64,000 nucleotides of DNA from Nilaparvata lugens (taxonomy: Eukaryota > Arthropoda > Insecta > Hemiptera > Delphacidae): assembly GCF_014356525.2 (NCBI RefSeq), contig NC_052509.1, positions 37,088,875-37,152,874 on the forward strand. Direction: 5' to 3'. The notes beneath the pieces were generated by a model. That model was not told the origin of the DNA. It made no database searches and worked only from the letters and a program-made list of their open reading frames with translations. The translations under genes were made by a program, and so were the position numbers. This document shows positions 33,524-44,418 of this stretch, in pieces (position 1 is the stretch's first letter; each line of letters starts with the position of its first letter).

Positions 33524-34477
33524 ATGAGTGTGTGTAACGTCTGCAGTCAATCCGTTAATCGCAATGAAAAAGAAAAGATTGCATGTTCACAATGTAAAAT
33601 TTATTTTCACGGCAAATGTGTGAAATTGTGAGAGCCTGAAATCGATGATCTGGCTAGGTTTCAATTCAGATGGTCTTGTGATTCCTGTCAGGCGAGTTTC
33701 CGTATCCAGCGTAATTCGGACACAACACCAGTGAAAACGAGTGCTGCTGCTAATGATAGTAACACGTCATTGATTACTTTGGACAATTTAAATGAATCTA
33801 TCGAGAATTTGAAGTCATTTATTCTCAGCGGGCATACAAAGTTGCAGGAGGACTTAAATAATTCAATTCGCGCCTGTGTTGAAAAATTAGACAGTAGTTG
33901 TGAAGCTCTTGCCAGGCAGGCTGATATTATAAAGGAGCAGAAAAATCTTATCAACAAACTCTCTAACGATAATAAACTTCCTCGTAGAAAACTTGATGAT
34001 ATCGAGATTGAAATGGATAATAGTGAACAATATTCTAGAAGAAATACTGTAGAGATTTTTGGGGTTCCATCAGCACCTGATGAAGATGTCATGGGGATCG
34101 TCCTGGATGTGTGTAAATCTGTAAACTTGGATGTAACAGCACAATCGATAGATGTGTGTCATAGACTGAGGAAACAACCTAATCGTCCTACTGCAGATAT
34201 CATTGTCAAGTTTGTTCGTCGAACTGATTCCCAGGACTTGATTATGAAAAGAAGAAGGAAGGCTAACCTCACTTCTACTGAAATCGGTTTTCCTGGAAAT
34301 GCGTGTCCAATCTACATCAATGGATCACTAACGAAGAGGCGTAGAGTTCTGTTCGCGAAGGCAAAAAATCAATTTCGAGAAAAAGGATTTAAATATGTTT
34401 GGACTGATTTTGCTGGAAATATTAGGATTAAATTCAATGAGGGAGACAAAGCTATTAAAATAGACTCTCAGTATTAA
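33524..34477 (+). pseudogene. LINE ORF1 with PHD finger, coiled coil and FP-like domain
   Basis: From ATG at 33524: a PHD-type zinc finger (CNVCSQSVNR, CSQCKIYFHGKCVKL, CDSC; residues about 4-57) and a coiled-coil region (about 85-165). Then comes a domain beginning RRNTVEIFGVP and VCHRLRKQ, similar to the baculovirus-FP/L1-ORF1-like RNA-binding fold found in CR1-like ORF1s. The protein is 317 residues. One in-frame TGA at 33629-33631 (codon 36) interrupts the PHD finger; everything after it is open. ORF1 proteins bind element RNA, and the PHD finger could read chromatin. It is the partner of ORF2 at 40041. Confidence 0.8.
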
Positions 34478-34582
34478 GTAAATTCAATTGATGTTTAAGT
34501 ATCGTACAGATAAGAACATTCATTACAGGACTATAACTGAACTATGGTTGGAAAGGAACGGTCTGATCGATAGGGTTGAAAT

Positions 34583-34652
<70 letters not shown>

Positions 34653-35629
34653 ATTGAGAATGATTTTTCCCCGGTATTTTTGATTAAGTATTCGATATTT
34701 TTAAACTGATTTGGGTCACTCGCTCCTATATCTATGCTCAATATTACTATGTGTTATTCTCTCATCCGAGCTACGCTGAATTTATGATTAGGTAATGTAT
34801 TTTTTTACTTGAATTCATCAAAATCAAAGCTTGGCTGTACAAATCGATTTGGTGTACAAATAAATCTATCATTGATTACCAGTATCGGCTTCTGATATTG
34901 AACCATTGAAAGGAATGTAGTGATTGTGTTATCAATGCGCTATCAATAGATGCGGTAACTTTTTCTCTATGCAGTCTCTAGGACTATGCAGTATTATCAT
35001 TTACTGGTTAGAAGTACTTCATTTATCAGCCTTTCTGTTTACATATTTTTCTATTTATATGATGGAATATGGATAATGGAGCGAGTGTGTTTATTTTTTC
35101 CTCCCGTTTGTGGCGTTCTTTCAAAAAGGACTTTATTTTTAATGGCTATAATAGTGATAACTATTGTGATTGACACAATGATTATCTTCTTGTATTGATT
35201 ATAAATTGCTAGGTGCCGTATTATCGATATTAGCCTGTTCCGTTATTTTCTATTTACCGTTCTTTCAAGAAGTGAGTTTCATGATTATTGATTGTTATTG
35301 ATTTATTTCCTATCTTTGATTGAATGTGTTGGGGGCCGGTTGTCCGCATTAGTTTTTTCCTCGGTTTGAGCAATTTTTATTTTGGGATTAATCCACTAAT
35401 GATGTCAGTATTGTATTTTGTTCGATTTATGTTTGTTTTTGTGAGTTATTTTTTGAATGAGTTTTTCTCTTTTTCTTCTTAGTATGGTACGATTCAAATT
35501 GAATGCGGCTGGTTCAAGGGAATAACCTTTTTAGCTTTATTCAAATTTAGTTTCCTTTATAATATTGTTCCATTTATACACACATTTTGCATTATTGTTG
35601 TCCTAATCTTCATTTCATTTCAATCAATT
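34478..35629. other. Inter-ORF DNA with a long TA microsatellite
   Basis: A (TA)n run covers about 34587-34648. The remainder is AT-rich with stops in all frames and has no repeat partner that I saw. It separates ORF1 from the antisense LINE tail, a CAATT-type repeat at 35620-35650. Confidence 0.6.
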
Positions 35630-35979
35630 CAATTCAATTCAATTCAATTTATTAAAAACACACAAAACAAGACAAAACAAAATTACAAAGATTTACGAAA
35701 ATAATAAAACACAATAAAATGTTACAAATATAAAAAACCATGGGCTTAGTGTTTGGGTGTGTTGGAGAAGAGAAAAAAAAGAGAGGAAGATACCTAGCCA
35801 ACTATGGTTTCCCATGTAATAGGCAGGCAAAGAAGAGAAGAGAAGTAATGAGGAAAAAGGAAGGGAGAAATGGGGGGAAGGAAGAAAACAGAGGAATAGG
35901 TACTCAAAATAAAGGTAAGCGAGTCCACTGAAAAATGAAAAAACTAATGAAAAAAAAATGCTGGAGCAGAAATCTCGAG

Positions 35980-38930
35980 TCATATATCTAAATGGAAGAA
36001 AAAATTACTGTATGTCCAGTTTTTTATATCCAGTTTAATTTTTCCGCTGATCTTATTGTCCATGAGAAAGTGATTTGGAATGAGGTTTATTATTTTAGTA
36101 CCTATGTAAATTAATTGCCTCCTTATACATTCAATATTAGTGTTATAGGTTACATATTTGTTAGCAGTGGCCCTTAGATTATAATAATTAAGAGTAGAGT
36201 TTATTGTGAGAGGAAAATCGGATCTATATTTTATTAAGTACTCAATTACGGTTTTTATGTATAATTGACGTATAGTCATGACCTCAAAATCACCAAAACC
36301 ATATCCGTTGGATAGAGCCTGGGTTTGCTTAATATAGTTTTAATTATCAGTTTTTGTGCTACAAATAATTCAGCAATATGACAGTTGAAACAGCCTCCCC
36401 AAACAACTATGCCATACTGCAGAATTGACTTGACTAGAGCATGATACATCATTTTCAGGTGGTTCTTATTAAGAATTCTGTTAACTTGGTAAAATTTAAA
36501 AGATAAATATCTAATTTTTCTACATATGTATTTAATATGAACATCCCATTTAAGGTTTTCATCAATTATAATTCCCAAATACTTAGTATTATTGACTTTT
36601 TTAATGGTGGGACAATCACAATTACCCAAGTTTAAATTGCACTGAGAATGGAGTCTCAAATCTTGATTCTCGTTAGGCTGCCCTACTCTATTTGCAGAGA
36701 AAGTTATGTAATTAGTTTTTTCAATATTTAAACTTAAGGTATTCTTATCTAACCACTTCTTAATTAAAAGCATATTATTTTCAGCTATAGTATGAACTTC
36801 ATTCCAAGAATTACCGTGAAAAATAGCTGCAGTATCATCTGCAAAGGATATCACAGTTGAGTTTAGAAGTCTTAAATTTAAAAAGTCATTTACATAGAGT
36901 ATGAAAAGGATGGGAGAAAGTACAGTACCTTGAGGAAGACCATAAGAAGTTAAGTTAGTTACACTAGATTGATCATTTATGGTTAGGGACTGGGTTCTAT
37001 TACTCAGATAGCTTTTGAACAATTTAAGCGAGACTCCTCTGAAACCATAGGACTCCAGTTTATTGAACAAAGTATTATGAGGTATTGTATCAAAAGCTTT
37101 GCGTATATCCAGGAAGACCGCAATAGTTTTCTTATTGGAGTTTATTTTATCAGATAAAGTATTGATGAATTTTATTAGAGCGTCAGATGTACTTTTACCT
37201 TTTTGGAAACCGAATTGGTTCTTGGAGATTATTTTGTTAAGATTCAAGAAAGTAACAACTCTTGACTTTATTAGTTTCTCCATTATTTTAGCAAGGTTGC
37301 TGATAAGACTAATCGGTCTATAATTACATGGATTAGTCGGGTCACCTTGTTTGAATAGAGGTTTTATTTTGGCTGATTTGAGGTGCTCGGGAAAATATCC
37401 CTCCTCAAAGCATCTATTAAAAATTAAAGCGAGAGGTTGAGATATAAAATTGGCTATTTTCTTCAGCGTAATATTACCTAGACCATCAATACCAGGACTG
37501 CAGTTGTTCTTTAGATTTTTAATAGTTGCCTCAACTTCAACTGGGCACGTTGGTCTCATAAAAAACGTGTTATCGATCTGTATTGCAGGAAATCGATCAC
37601 CAGTATTATCAGGGATATTGATAGTTTTAGCTTGTAATTTACCCACATTTGTGAAATAATTGTTGAGGGAGTGAGCGTCAAGTTCAGTACTCTTTTCCTT
37701 GATACTGGCCTCACCTATAACTTCGTTTATGCACTTCCACAACTTCATGCTGTTGTTATTACAATTTTCAATTTTCCCTTTATAGTAGACTTCCTTTGCA
37801 TGATTTATGATCTTATTCAAACCATTACGATAAGCCTTATATTCATTCTTCAAGATATTGTTATTAGGATCTCTTCTGAGTCTAGAATGCATTTTGTCCC
37901 GCGTGATTATTGATCTTATGATGCCTTCAGATATCCAGGGCTTCAGGGGACGAAGTCTGTTAGGTATCACTTTTACCTTCTTGCATTGATTGATGATACT
38001 GGTCAAACGATCGACAAATTTATCCATAATAGTGTCAATGCTTCCATTCACGGTATAGATTTCTCCCCAATCTTCATTCCTTATGCGTTCCAATAGTGCA
38101 TGATAGTTGATTCTAGTTAATGTGTTTATCAATACGTTTCTATTATCCTTATTGATAGGGACCTTCACCAAGTTCAGTACAACCGCGTAGTGGTCAGTTA
38201 TGGTTGTCCTAAATATAACTCCTTTAATGGACATAGAATGGTTGCCTGAATTTTTATAAAAAATGTGGTCAATGCAAGAATTTGTTGTGGTTGTTACTCG
38301 GGTATCACCAGTTATGTAAGACTTATAGCCATTACTATTGAAAATATGCAGATAATCTTGAACAGGAACACTAGTTGAATGTGTATTTATATTCATGTCT
38401 CCCGCCACACATACATTTATTCCATTAGGAATTTTACTGATTTCATTACTCAGACTATTAAGAAAATTATCAATATTTTGATTACTTGGTGATCTATAAA
38501 CCCCAATCACCTTCACAATAAAATCATCAATTCTTAAGTCAGCACTAACCACATTGGCATCAGTGATATCGAGTGAAACTTCATTGAATCTTATGCAATC
38601 TTTTATGTACATGCATAATCCATCACATTTATTCTGTTTAGTGTACTTATTTATTGCCGTATATCCAGGAATGTTGAAAATGAACGGCATATCTGCAGTC
38701 AACCAGGTCTCAGTTAATATTATAATGTGAATATCAGTTTTCAATTCATTGAGGCAGCAAATAAACTGATCGAAATTAGCATTCAAACTACGTATATTCA
38801 TAGACATAATATTGAAACACTCAACATCTTTATTTCTGTCCTCGTGAAAGTGATAGTTCAAATAATCGTCGATTACATCTGTTTCATTTTCTGTTTCTAA
38901 AATATTAAGAACTTCTTCAGTGTCACTCAT
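35980..38930 (-). pseudogene. LINE ORF2: AP-type endonuclease and reverse transcriptase
   Basis: A run of 884 codons is open from ATG at 38930; after a frame change near 36280 the C-terminus continues to 35980. Endonuclease motifs: SMNIRS (about residue 43), LTETWL (72), YRSPSN (144), GDMN (177), IDH (220), TDHY (245). RT motifs: SPGIDGL (about 478), KPLFKQGDP and NYRPISL (524-543), FLDIRKAFDTI (about 606), GLPQGTVLSPI (664) and the catalytic FADD (about 696). The enzyme nicks target DNA and reverse transcribes its RNA. No RNase H was seen. It belongs to the CR1/Jockey-like group. Its ATG overlaps the helicase stop by 8 nt. Confidence 0.95.
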
Positions 38931-39807
38931 AACTTATATCATCAGGTCCACTTCTCTTTTCCTTGTTCCATTTAACAAGCCCCTCACTATCCATGAATTT
39001 AAGTTTCTTGATTAGTTTGTCCACAGCATCATCTACCAGACTGGTTGTTAAATACCTGAAAGTTTCAGTGTGTCTAGACAAGGCAACAATCGCATTGGGC
39101 ATGCTGTTATAGATTTCATTCTCCTTGTACTTAATTCTGATTAGAATAACATTTTTATGAGTTAGCCCTTGTGCTTCGTGGATTGTGTGAAGTGCAACAT
39201 CCTCTCTCCACTTTATAGTATCACCCACCATAAGTTTTTCCTCTTGGGTGAATGTTAATATCAAAGTGTCGGGTTGTATCAGATGGTATTCCCCATTTCT
39301 GTAAGTAGGCAGAATTGAGATAGCTCTTTCATTAAGCGACGTAATATTTTCATAGACAGTGGAAAGGACAAAACAAACATCGATAGGACATCTACGAGTT
39401 ACCGTTTGTTTTGTAAAAGGTTCGCAGAATTCTGAAATTTTATGCCATCTTGTGGCATAATTACTTCTCTCAATGTAGGGTATTTGGTTTGCGTCACCAA
39501 CTACAATTATTTCTGAGGCCTTACTTAAGTTAGCAATAAAACCGATGTAACCCGCATGCATAAGTAGAGCTTCATCAATAAAAACTCTATTGTATGTTTT
39601 ATTCTGATTATGATTTATTATATATGAGCCAACTGTCCTGTAATCAAGCTTAAGACGATTACAATGTTTTCGACCATACCTTTCAATGACAGTTTCACGG
39701 ATTGCTTTAATACCTGCCCGTGTTTGAGTGAGTACTAGATCCTTGCCAGGCTCATGATGCGAGACTATAAAGTAAGATTTACCACAGCCGGGAACACCGT
39801 CAACCAT
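38923..39807 (-). CDS. Viral-type superfamily 1 helicase in a LINE
   Basis: An open 294-codon frame holds the full motif set of the viral SF1 helicase family (I believe PF01443): I GVPGCGKS (residues 4-11), Ia VLTQTRAG (25-32), II DEA (78-80), III VGDANQIP (103-110), IV TFTQ (185-188), V TIHEAQGLT (207-215) and VI VALSRHT (241-247). This family unwinds RNA in replicases of alphavirus-like plus-strand viruses. Here it sits directly before LINE ORF2, the stop and start overlapping (ATGAGTGA, 38930-38923). Upstream, residues from a second frame (39986-39800) are the end of a longer N-terminal domain seen complete in the other copy; the frame changes just before motif I. No catalytic residue is missing. 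A role in unwinding element RNA or RNA-DNA hybrid is inferred. Confidence 0.9.
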   Translation of the reverse strand: MVDGVPGCGKSYFIVSHHEPGKDLVLTQTRAGIKAIRETVIERYGRKHCNRLKLDYRTVGSYIINHNQNKTYNRVFIDEALLMHAGYIGFIANLSKASEIIVVGDANQIPYIERSNYATRWHKISEFCEPFTKQTVTRRCPIDVCFVLSTVYENITSLNERAISILPTYRNGEYHLIQPDTLILTFTQEEKLMVGDTIKWREDVALHTIHEAQGLTHKNVILIRIKYKENEIYNSMPNAIVALSRHTETFRYLTTSLVDDAVDKLIKKLKFMDSEGLVKWNKEKRSGPDDISYE

Positions 39808-39986
39808 TTTATTTTAGGAAGTTTACACTCATGAAGAGTTATTCTATCTATAGTTTTTATTAATTCGCTATTCAGCATAAGTGTAGTATTACGTGTGACT
39901 AAAACATATCGTTCTTTAGTAGAGAATTTTAAAGTATCCTCTTGAAATTCTACGTAACTTCCACCCTGCTCCAAGCAATATCCCAT
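39800..39986 (-). pseudogene. Remaining end of the helicase N-terminal domain
   Basis: It reads GYCLEQGGSYVEFQ, then KERYVLVTRNTTLMLNSELI and LHECKLPKIKW. Each part aligns with the second copy (about 54785-54578). It is one base out of frame with the helicase at 38923-39807. The element is truncated upstream of here. Confidence 0.8.
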
Positions 39987-40040
39987 TCTATTTCAATTAT
40001 ATATTTCAACTGTTGTTTATTAATCTGTCTCGACGAGATC

Positions 40041-42760
40041 ATGTCACAATTATCAGGTGGCATGAGTGTATATTATCAGAATGTTAGAGGTCTCAGGACT
40101 AAGACTCATATGTTCTGGCAGTCTGTAATGGTTTCCAATTATGACTTGATACTGTTGACAGAGATGGCTCAATTCTGGTTTTTCCAATAGTGAGCTTTTT
40201 GACCAGAGGTATATTGTCTATAGAAAAGATCGTCCTGGTAGTGATTCCTGTCGAGGTGGTGGTCTTCTTATAGCAGTTCGTAGAGGAATTCAGTCTTGCG
40301 AATGTGTTGATATCAATTTGTCGCTGGATGGTGGTCGGTTTGAGAGTTTCATGATTAGAGTTGCATCTCGGGATGGGCCTCTGTACATTAATGTTGCTTA
40401 TTTTCACAATAATGCGACTGTTTAAGATTTTGAAGTTTATTTTGATTGTCTGGAAAACTATGTTCATGAGATTGGAGATAGGTTTTTTATTGCGGGAGAC
40501 TTCAACTTGCCAGAGATCACCGATAACATGTATGATCTGGGTGGTGGGTCTGTAGTTGCTAGAAGACTGTCAATTTTCGGGTTTTTATAACTTGCAGTTA
40601 TTTAATAGTGTGAGGAACTTGAACTCACGAACACTTGATTTGATCCTCTCAAACTTGCCTGTTGTGGAGGTGACTCGTGACTCGGTTCCACTGGTACCCG
40701 AGGATTTGGTCCACCACCCGGCTCTGAGCATGAATTTGGTTGTTGACACCCCACAGGATCAGCAGATGAGTCCGGGTATTCACTCTGCTTATGACTTCAG
40801 GAGGGCTGACTACTTCTCTCTGTATGAAATGTTGAGAGATTCTGATTGGAGTGGCTTAATCAGCTGAGAGATGTCGATGAAGCTGTTGATTTCTTTTATG
40901 GTGTAATTTACAGTTGTTTTGATGCTACTATTCCCAAGAAGATTATCAATGGTAAGGGCTCGAAGTATCCTCCATGGTTTACAGCGGAGATTATTCGGTT
41001 GTTAAAAAAGAAGAATAGGTATGCTCGGAAGAAGAATTTCTCGGATTATTATGAGAATCAATTTCTTAGATTGAGGAGAGACGTGAAGGCTCTGATCGCG
41101 GTGGCTTACCAGACTTATGTCAACTGTGTCCAGATAAATATCAGGAACAACTCCAAAGAGTTTTGGAAGTTTGTAAATGGCAAGCGTAGTGCAGGAGATA
41201 TCTGTGAGAGGATGGTGCTGGATGATGAGGTATTTATTGGCTCTGAGGTTCCAGCTGGGTTTGCAGCATTCTTCCAGTCCGTTTACACGCCAATCACTGC
41301 CTGCTATGGAAATGAAGTCGATGATAATTTTCAACATATTGGCAATTAGCTTTTGGCAATAAAAAGCCTTAAACCACGGACATCTCCGGGTCCCGATGGG
41401 ATTCCATCATTTGTGGTGAAAGGTTGTGGTGAGCTCTTGGTTGGACCTTTAAAATACCTGCTTGATCTGTCGCTCAGGATGGGCCACTTTCCTAGTAAGT
41501 GGAAAATTTCAAAAATTGAACCAATCTTTAAATCTGGGAAGAAAAACTTGATTAAAAACTATCGTCCTATCTGCTTATTGTCAGTATTTTCAAAGATTTT
41601 TTAGAAGATTCTATATAGAAGTATTCAGTTCTATGCTTCAGTTCACGGAGTACACTTCTAGAGTGATGGATTCAGGTGAAGAGGTTGATGTTGTGTACAC
41701 AGACTTTGCAAAAGCTTTTGATCGAGTGAATCACAGTGTGCTATTGCATAGACTCTTCAACCTTGGCTTCAGTGAAGTGCTAATTTCTTTGTTTCGAAGC
41801 TATTTGTTCCATAGGTCGAACATTGTATCTGTGAAGGGAATGGAGTCATCTGCTTTTTTCAGTACTTCTGGAGTACGGCAGGGAAGTAATCTGGGTCCTC
41901 TTCTGTTTCTTTTGCTAATTGATGAGCTTTCTCTCCAGTTGTCCTCGGAATGTCTAGTTTTTGCTGATGATATCAAGATTTATCGAGAGGTCCGAGGTCC
42001 TGATGATTGCCATCAGTTGCAGATTGATGTTGACAGGGCTTCATTGTGGTGTGCGGTGAATCGTCTTGAGGTAAATGTGGACAGGTGTATGACGTATTCT
42101 AGAAAACGTAATCCCACAGCCTTCACTTACAGAATTAATAATCATATTCTGGACAGAGTTACCATCTGCAAGGACTTGGGAATTGTTTTTGACAATTCTT
42201 TGTCATTCTCATCCCACTTAGAGTATGTAACTAACAAGGCAAACAAGCTGTTGGGGTTTGTTTTGAGGAACTCGGCTGACTTCAGTAACCCTGATGCTAT
42301 AATAAGTGTTTATGTCTCTCTTGTTGGGAGTGTGCTTGAGTTTGGCTCCATGGTTTGGAGTCCTCATACTGACCAAGATAATCATGCAATTGAGAAAATT
42401 CAAAATAACTTGTCTTCTTGGTTTTCCTTCTGGCACACCGAGAGATATGTTTTCGATGGATTCCTTGAGTTCACGCAGGGATAGAGCTTCAGTGTTTTTC
42501 ATTTGGTTGCTGCTTGATGGAGTGGTGCATTCTCCTGTGCTGCTGTCAATGCTTAACTTTTATGTGCCCTCCTTCAATGCCAGGAATTCTGTCTTGTTTT
42601 CTTTGCCTAGAAGCAGGACTGTGCATAATTATTTCTCGCCTCTAACTAGAGTGCAGAGACTGATGAATGGGCTGAGTAGAGGGTCACACTTGGTTGAATC
42701 GGAATTGGAAGTAAGGAGATTGATGTTGGAGCCAATTGCTCCTTGGTAATATGCCTATCT
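40041..42760 (+). pseudogene. LINE ORF2 of the plus-strand element: endonuclease and RT
   Basis: It starts MSQLSGGMSVYYQNVRGLRT at 40041 (endonuclease start). A frame change near 40163 is followed by GGGLLIAVRRGI and FIAGDFNLPEI. Linker and RT follow: SPGPDGIPSFVVKG (about 41388), NYRPICLLSV (about 41558), VYTDFAKAFDRVNHSVLL (about 41695), GVRQGSNLGPLLFLLLIDE (about 41871) and the catalytic FADD (about 41959). C-terminal sequence continues to about 42749. Several stops and shifts (near 40163, 40423, 40590, 40865, 41347, 41602 and 42481) make it inactive. It pairs with ORF1 at 33524. Confidence 0.9.
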
Positions 42761-42796
42761 TGTTCTTTCATTTCTAATTTACACTCAACAACATAG

Positions 42797-42895
42797 TCGT
42801 CGTGATCATGATCATCATCATCATCGTCATCTTTATCGTCTTCATCATCATAAGCATCATCATCATTGTCATACCCCTCGTTATCATCTTCCATT
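42797..42895. repeat. (ATC)n-like microsatellite
   Basis: Imperfect ATC/GTC units follow the end of the plus-strand LINE. They may be its 3' tail. The acidic minus-strand open frame here is a by-product. Confidence 0.7.
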
Positions 42896-44145
42896 TTAGT
42901 TAAAAAAATATTTTAGTTTCTATCTCTCTTTAATTTAGTAAATTTTCTATATTAGATTAGACTTATACTATATTATATTATACTATTAATATATTAGAAT
43001 ATATTACAATATTTTTTTGGAATTCAACTGTTGAGAAGTTCACTCAAAAAATAATATGATCTTAGAATCAGCTAGTCATATATAATTTATGTGCAGTAGG
43101 TTTTTTACTTCACCGCTCGCCTTGCTTGCGCGGTAGTCAGCAGGTACGTTATTTCAGGATTGTCAACGTTACAAATGTCGCTCCAAGGGTTGTTCTTATA
43201 AGTGGTGGGGTGGAGGTGAATGGTGAAAATATGTTGCTTTATTTTTAATGTAAAGCCTAGTAGAAGCCTCTTTCACACACTAGGAGGCCAAGCTGCACGA
43301 CATGTGCATAGACTGTCTCTAAACGGTCTATAATCTTGAGAGAGACAGACAACAAACACCATGTATCGTCTTGTCTAGCGTCCACACTTTAATGTACAGA
43401 TTTGGAGGAGAAATGAATTTCTAACGTTGCATGAAGTCTCCCATCTCTGCTAGAGGACCATAAACCTGAAATTTTTGCATGGGAGCATGGCCCCCATGGT
43501 ACTCCCCTGGAGCCACGACTGGCTCTCATGCAATGAATATTGTCGAAACATGTCATGCACTAATAAAAATTAAAAGGCAAAAGGTTACTGTACTGGATAA
43601 TATTTTTATTTTATTTTCTTCAATTATAGATTTGATTTTTATTAATTGGATATTACAAGAGATTACTCTAAATTAAAAAAAATACTTTATGCAGAGTTTT
43701 TATTTGCTTCCTTCAATTCAAACTAGCCAGAAAAGCTCTATCTTCAGTTAAATACACCTATGTTTGTTTAGAAATAGAGGATAGGTAGAATTTTTGACTT
43801 TCATATGAAGATGCAGAAACTTATTACATAAGTTTATATAGCAAGAAACTTTTTTTAATACAAAATTGAATTATGTACTACTCAGTATGATGCTAATCTC
43901 TGCAAAACTATTACTAATGGCAATGTTGAAAATTGGTTTATTCTCATATTTGATATCGTGCGTTACTGTCATTGACGAACACGACATGTTGTTGACGAAA
44001 AAAATGGCTGAAACGTGTTTTAACACAGAAATAGTTGGCACATGTCACGGTCGTCGATGACAGTTAGGCTACACACAAACCAAAACCCACTTAAAGGTTT
44101 TTTACGAAACAGACATCAGGTTGAAAAACAGAAAGCTGGACTTAC
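42896..44145. other. ZZZ3/Atac1 intron part, no gene
   Basis: AT-rich at the start, GC-richer at 43090-43520 without recognisable coding. It includes a hairpin at 43963-44066: TTACTGTCATTGACGAACAC and a near-complement ending CGATGACAGTTA, probably a small MITE. Confidence 0.5.
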
Positions 44146-44418
44146 GGTTATATTAAAATGTTGAATAACTTGACTCTTCTTTTCCTTGTCAGATTTTATT
44201 CTTAGCAAGATCTCAAGACGTTTCGAGTCTGTTAGCCAATCCGCACTCTCCATTTCACTCGTTGTGTAGCATTCACTGTTTTCAATCGTATCACATAATG
44301 TTTCATCAAATCTGTCTTCATCAGTTATTGGAATAATTGTGCCTGATTGTGAATCTTTGATCTTGGGGAAAAATGTAGTATTCTTATCAACGAAATTCTT
44401 CTTCATTGCTCTGGGTTT
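44146..44418 (-). CDS. ZZZ3: ZZZ3/Atac1 homologue, internal exon (acidic linker)
   Basis: The acceptor TTAATTTTCAG precedes AAACCC at 44418; the donor GTAAGT follows ATAACC at 44146. Both borders are phase 0. The product runs KPRAMKKNFVDKNTTFF, an acidic segment (DEDRFDETLCDTIENSE), then WLTDSKRLEILLRIKSDKEK and QVIQHFNIT. It corresponds to the linker of ZZZ3 between SANT domain and ZZ finger, where an acidic stretch is followed by a lysine-rich helix and Q-H. Joined to 32648-32892, the border falls just before the first ZZ cysteines. Length is 273 bp, with no stops. Confidence 0.8.

Larger units (their letters stand above)
35630..39990 (-). mobile_element. Helicase-bearing LINE, copy 1 (5' truncated)
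   Basis: Minus-strand order: the end of a long N-terminal domain (from 39986), SF1 helicase (to 38923), endonuclease/RT ORF2 (38930-35980), 3' UTR and an AATTG-type repeat tail (35629-35655). Only two coding lesions were seen: a one-base frame change at the helicase P-loop border (about 39800) and another in the RT C-terminus (about 36280). It is therefore fairly young. The 5' end falls inside the helicase ORF. Both flanks have ATTTCAAT, a weak candidate target duplication. It splits the plus-strand LINE and lies in the last ZZZ3 intron. Confidence 0.85.
33236..42760 (+). mobile_element. Plus-strand two-ORF LINE, split by an antisense LINE
   Basis: The first ORF (PHD finger, coiled coil, FP-like domain) is at 33524-34477 and the endonuclease/RT ORF at 40041-42760, same strand. 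Between them lie about 1.1 kb of non-coding DNA and the antisense LINE 35630-39990. A GC-richer 5' UTR starts near 33236. The 3' end is near the ATC repeat at 42800. It is a CR1/Jockey-type element in a host intron. That both ORFs belong to one insertion is inferred from order and orientation. Confidence 0.65.

Noticed and set aside
33688..34092. Minus-strand 134-codon frame
   Set aside because: Shadow of the plus-strand LINE ORF1.
34488..34741. Open frames encoding YIYIYI runs on both strands (also 6719-7027)
   Set aside because: Pure (TA)n microsatellite translation.
38923..39807. The helicase as an independent endogenous RNA-virus insertion
   Set aside because: Two copies occupy the same position relative to homologous LINE ORF2s, and the stop/start overlap links it to ORF2; a free-standing viral insertion would not repeat this.
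42646..42894. Aspartate-rich 82-codon frame
   Set aside because: Translation of the ATC microsatellite.
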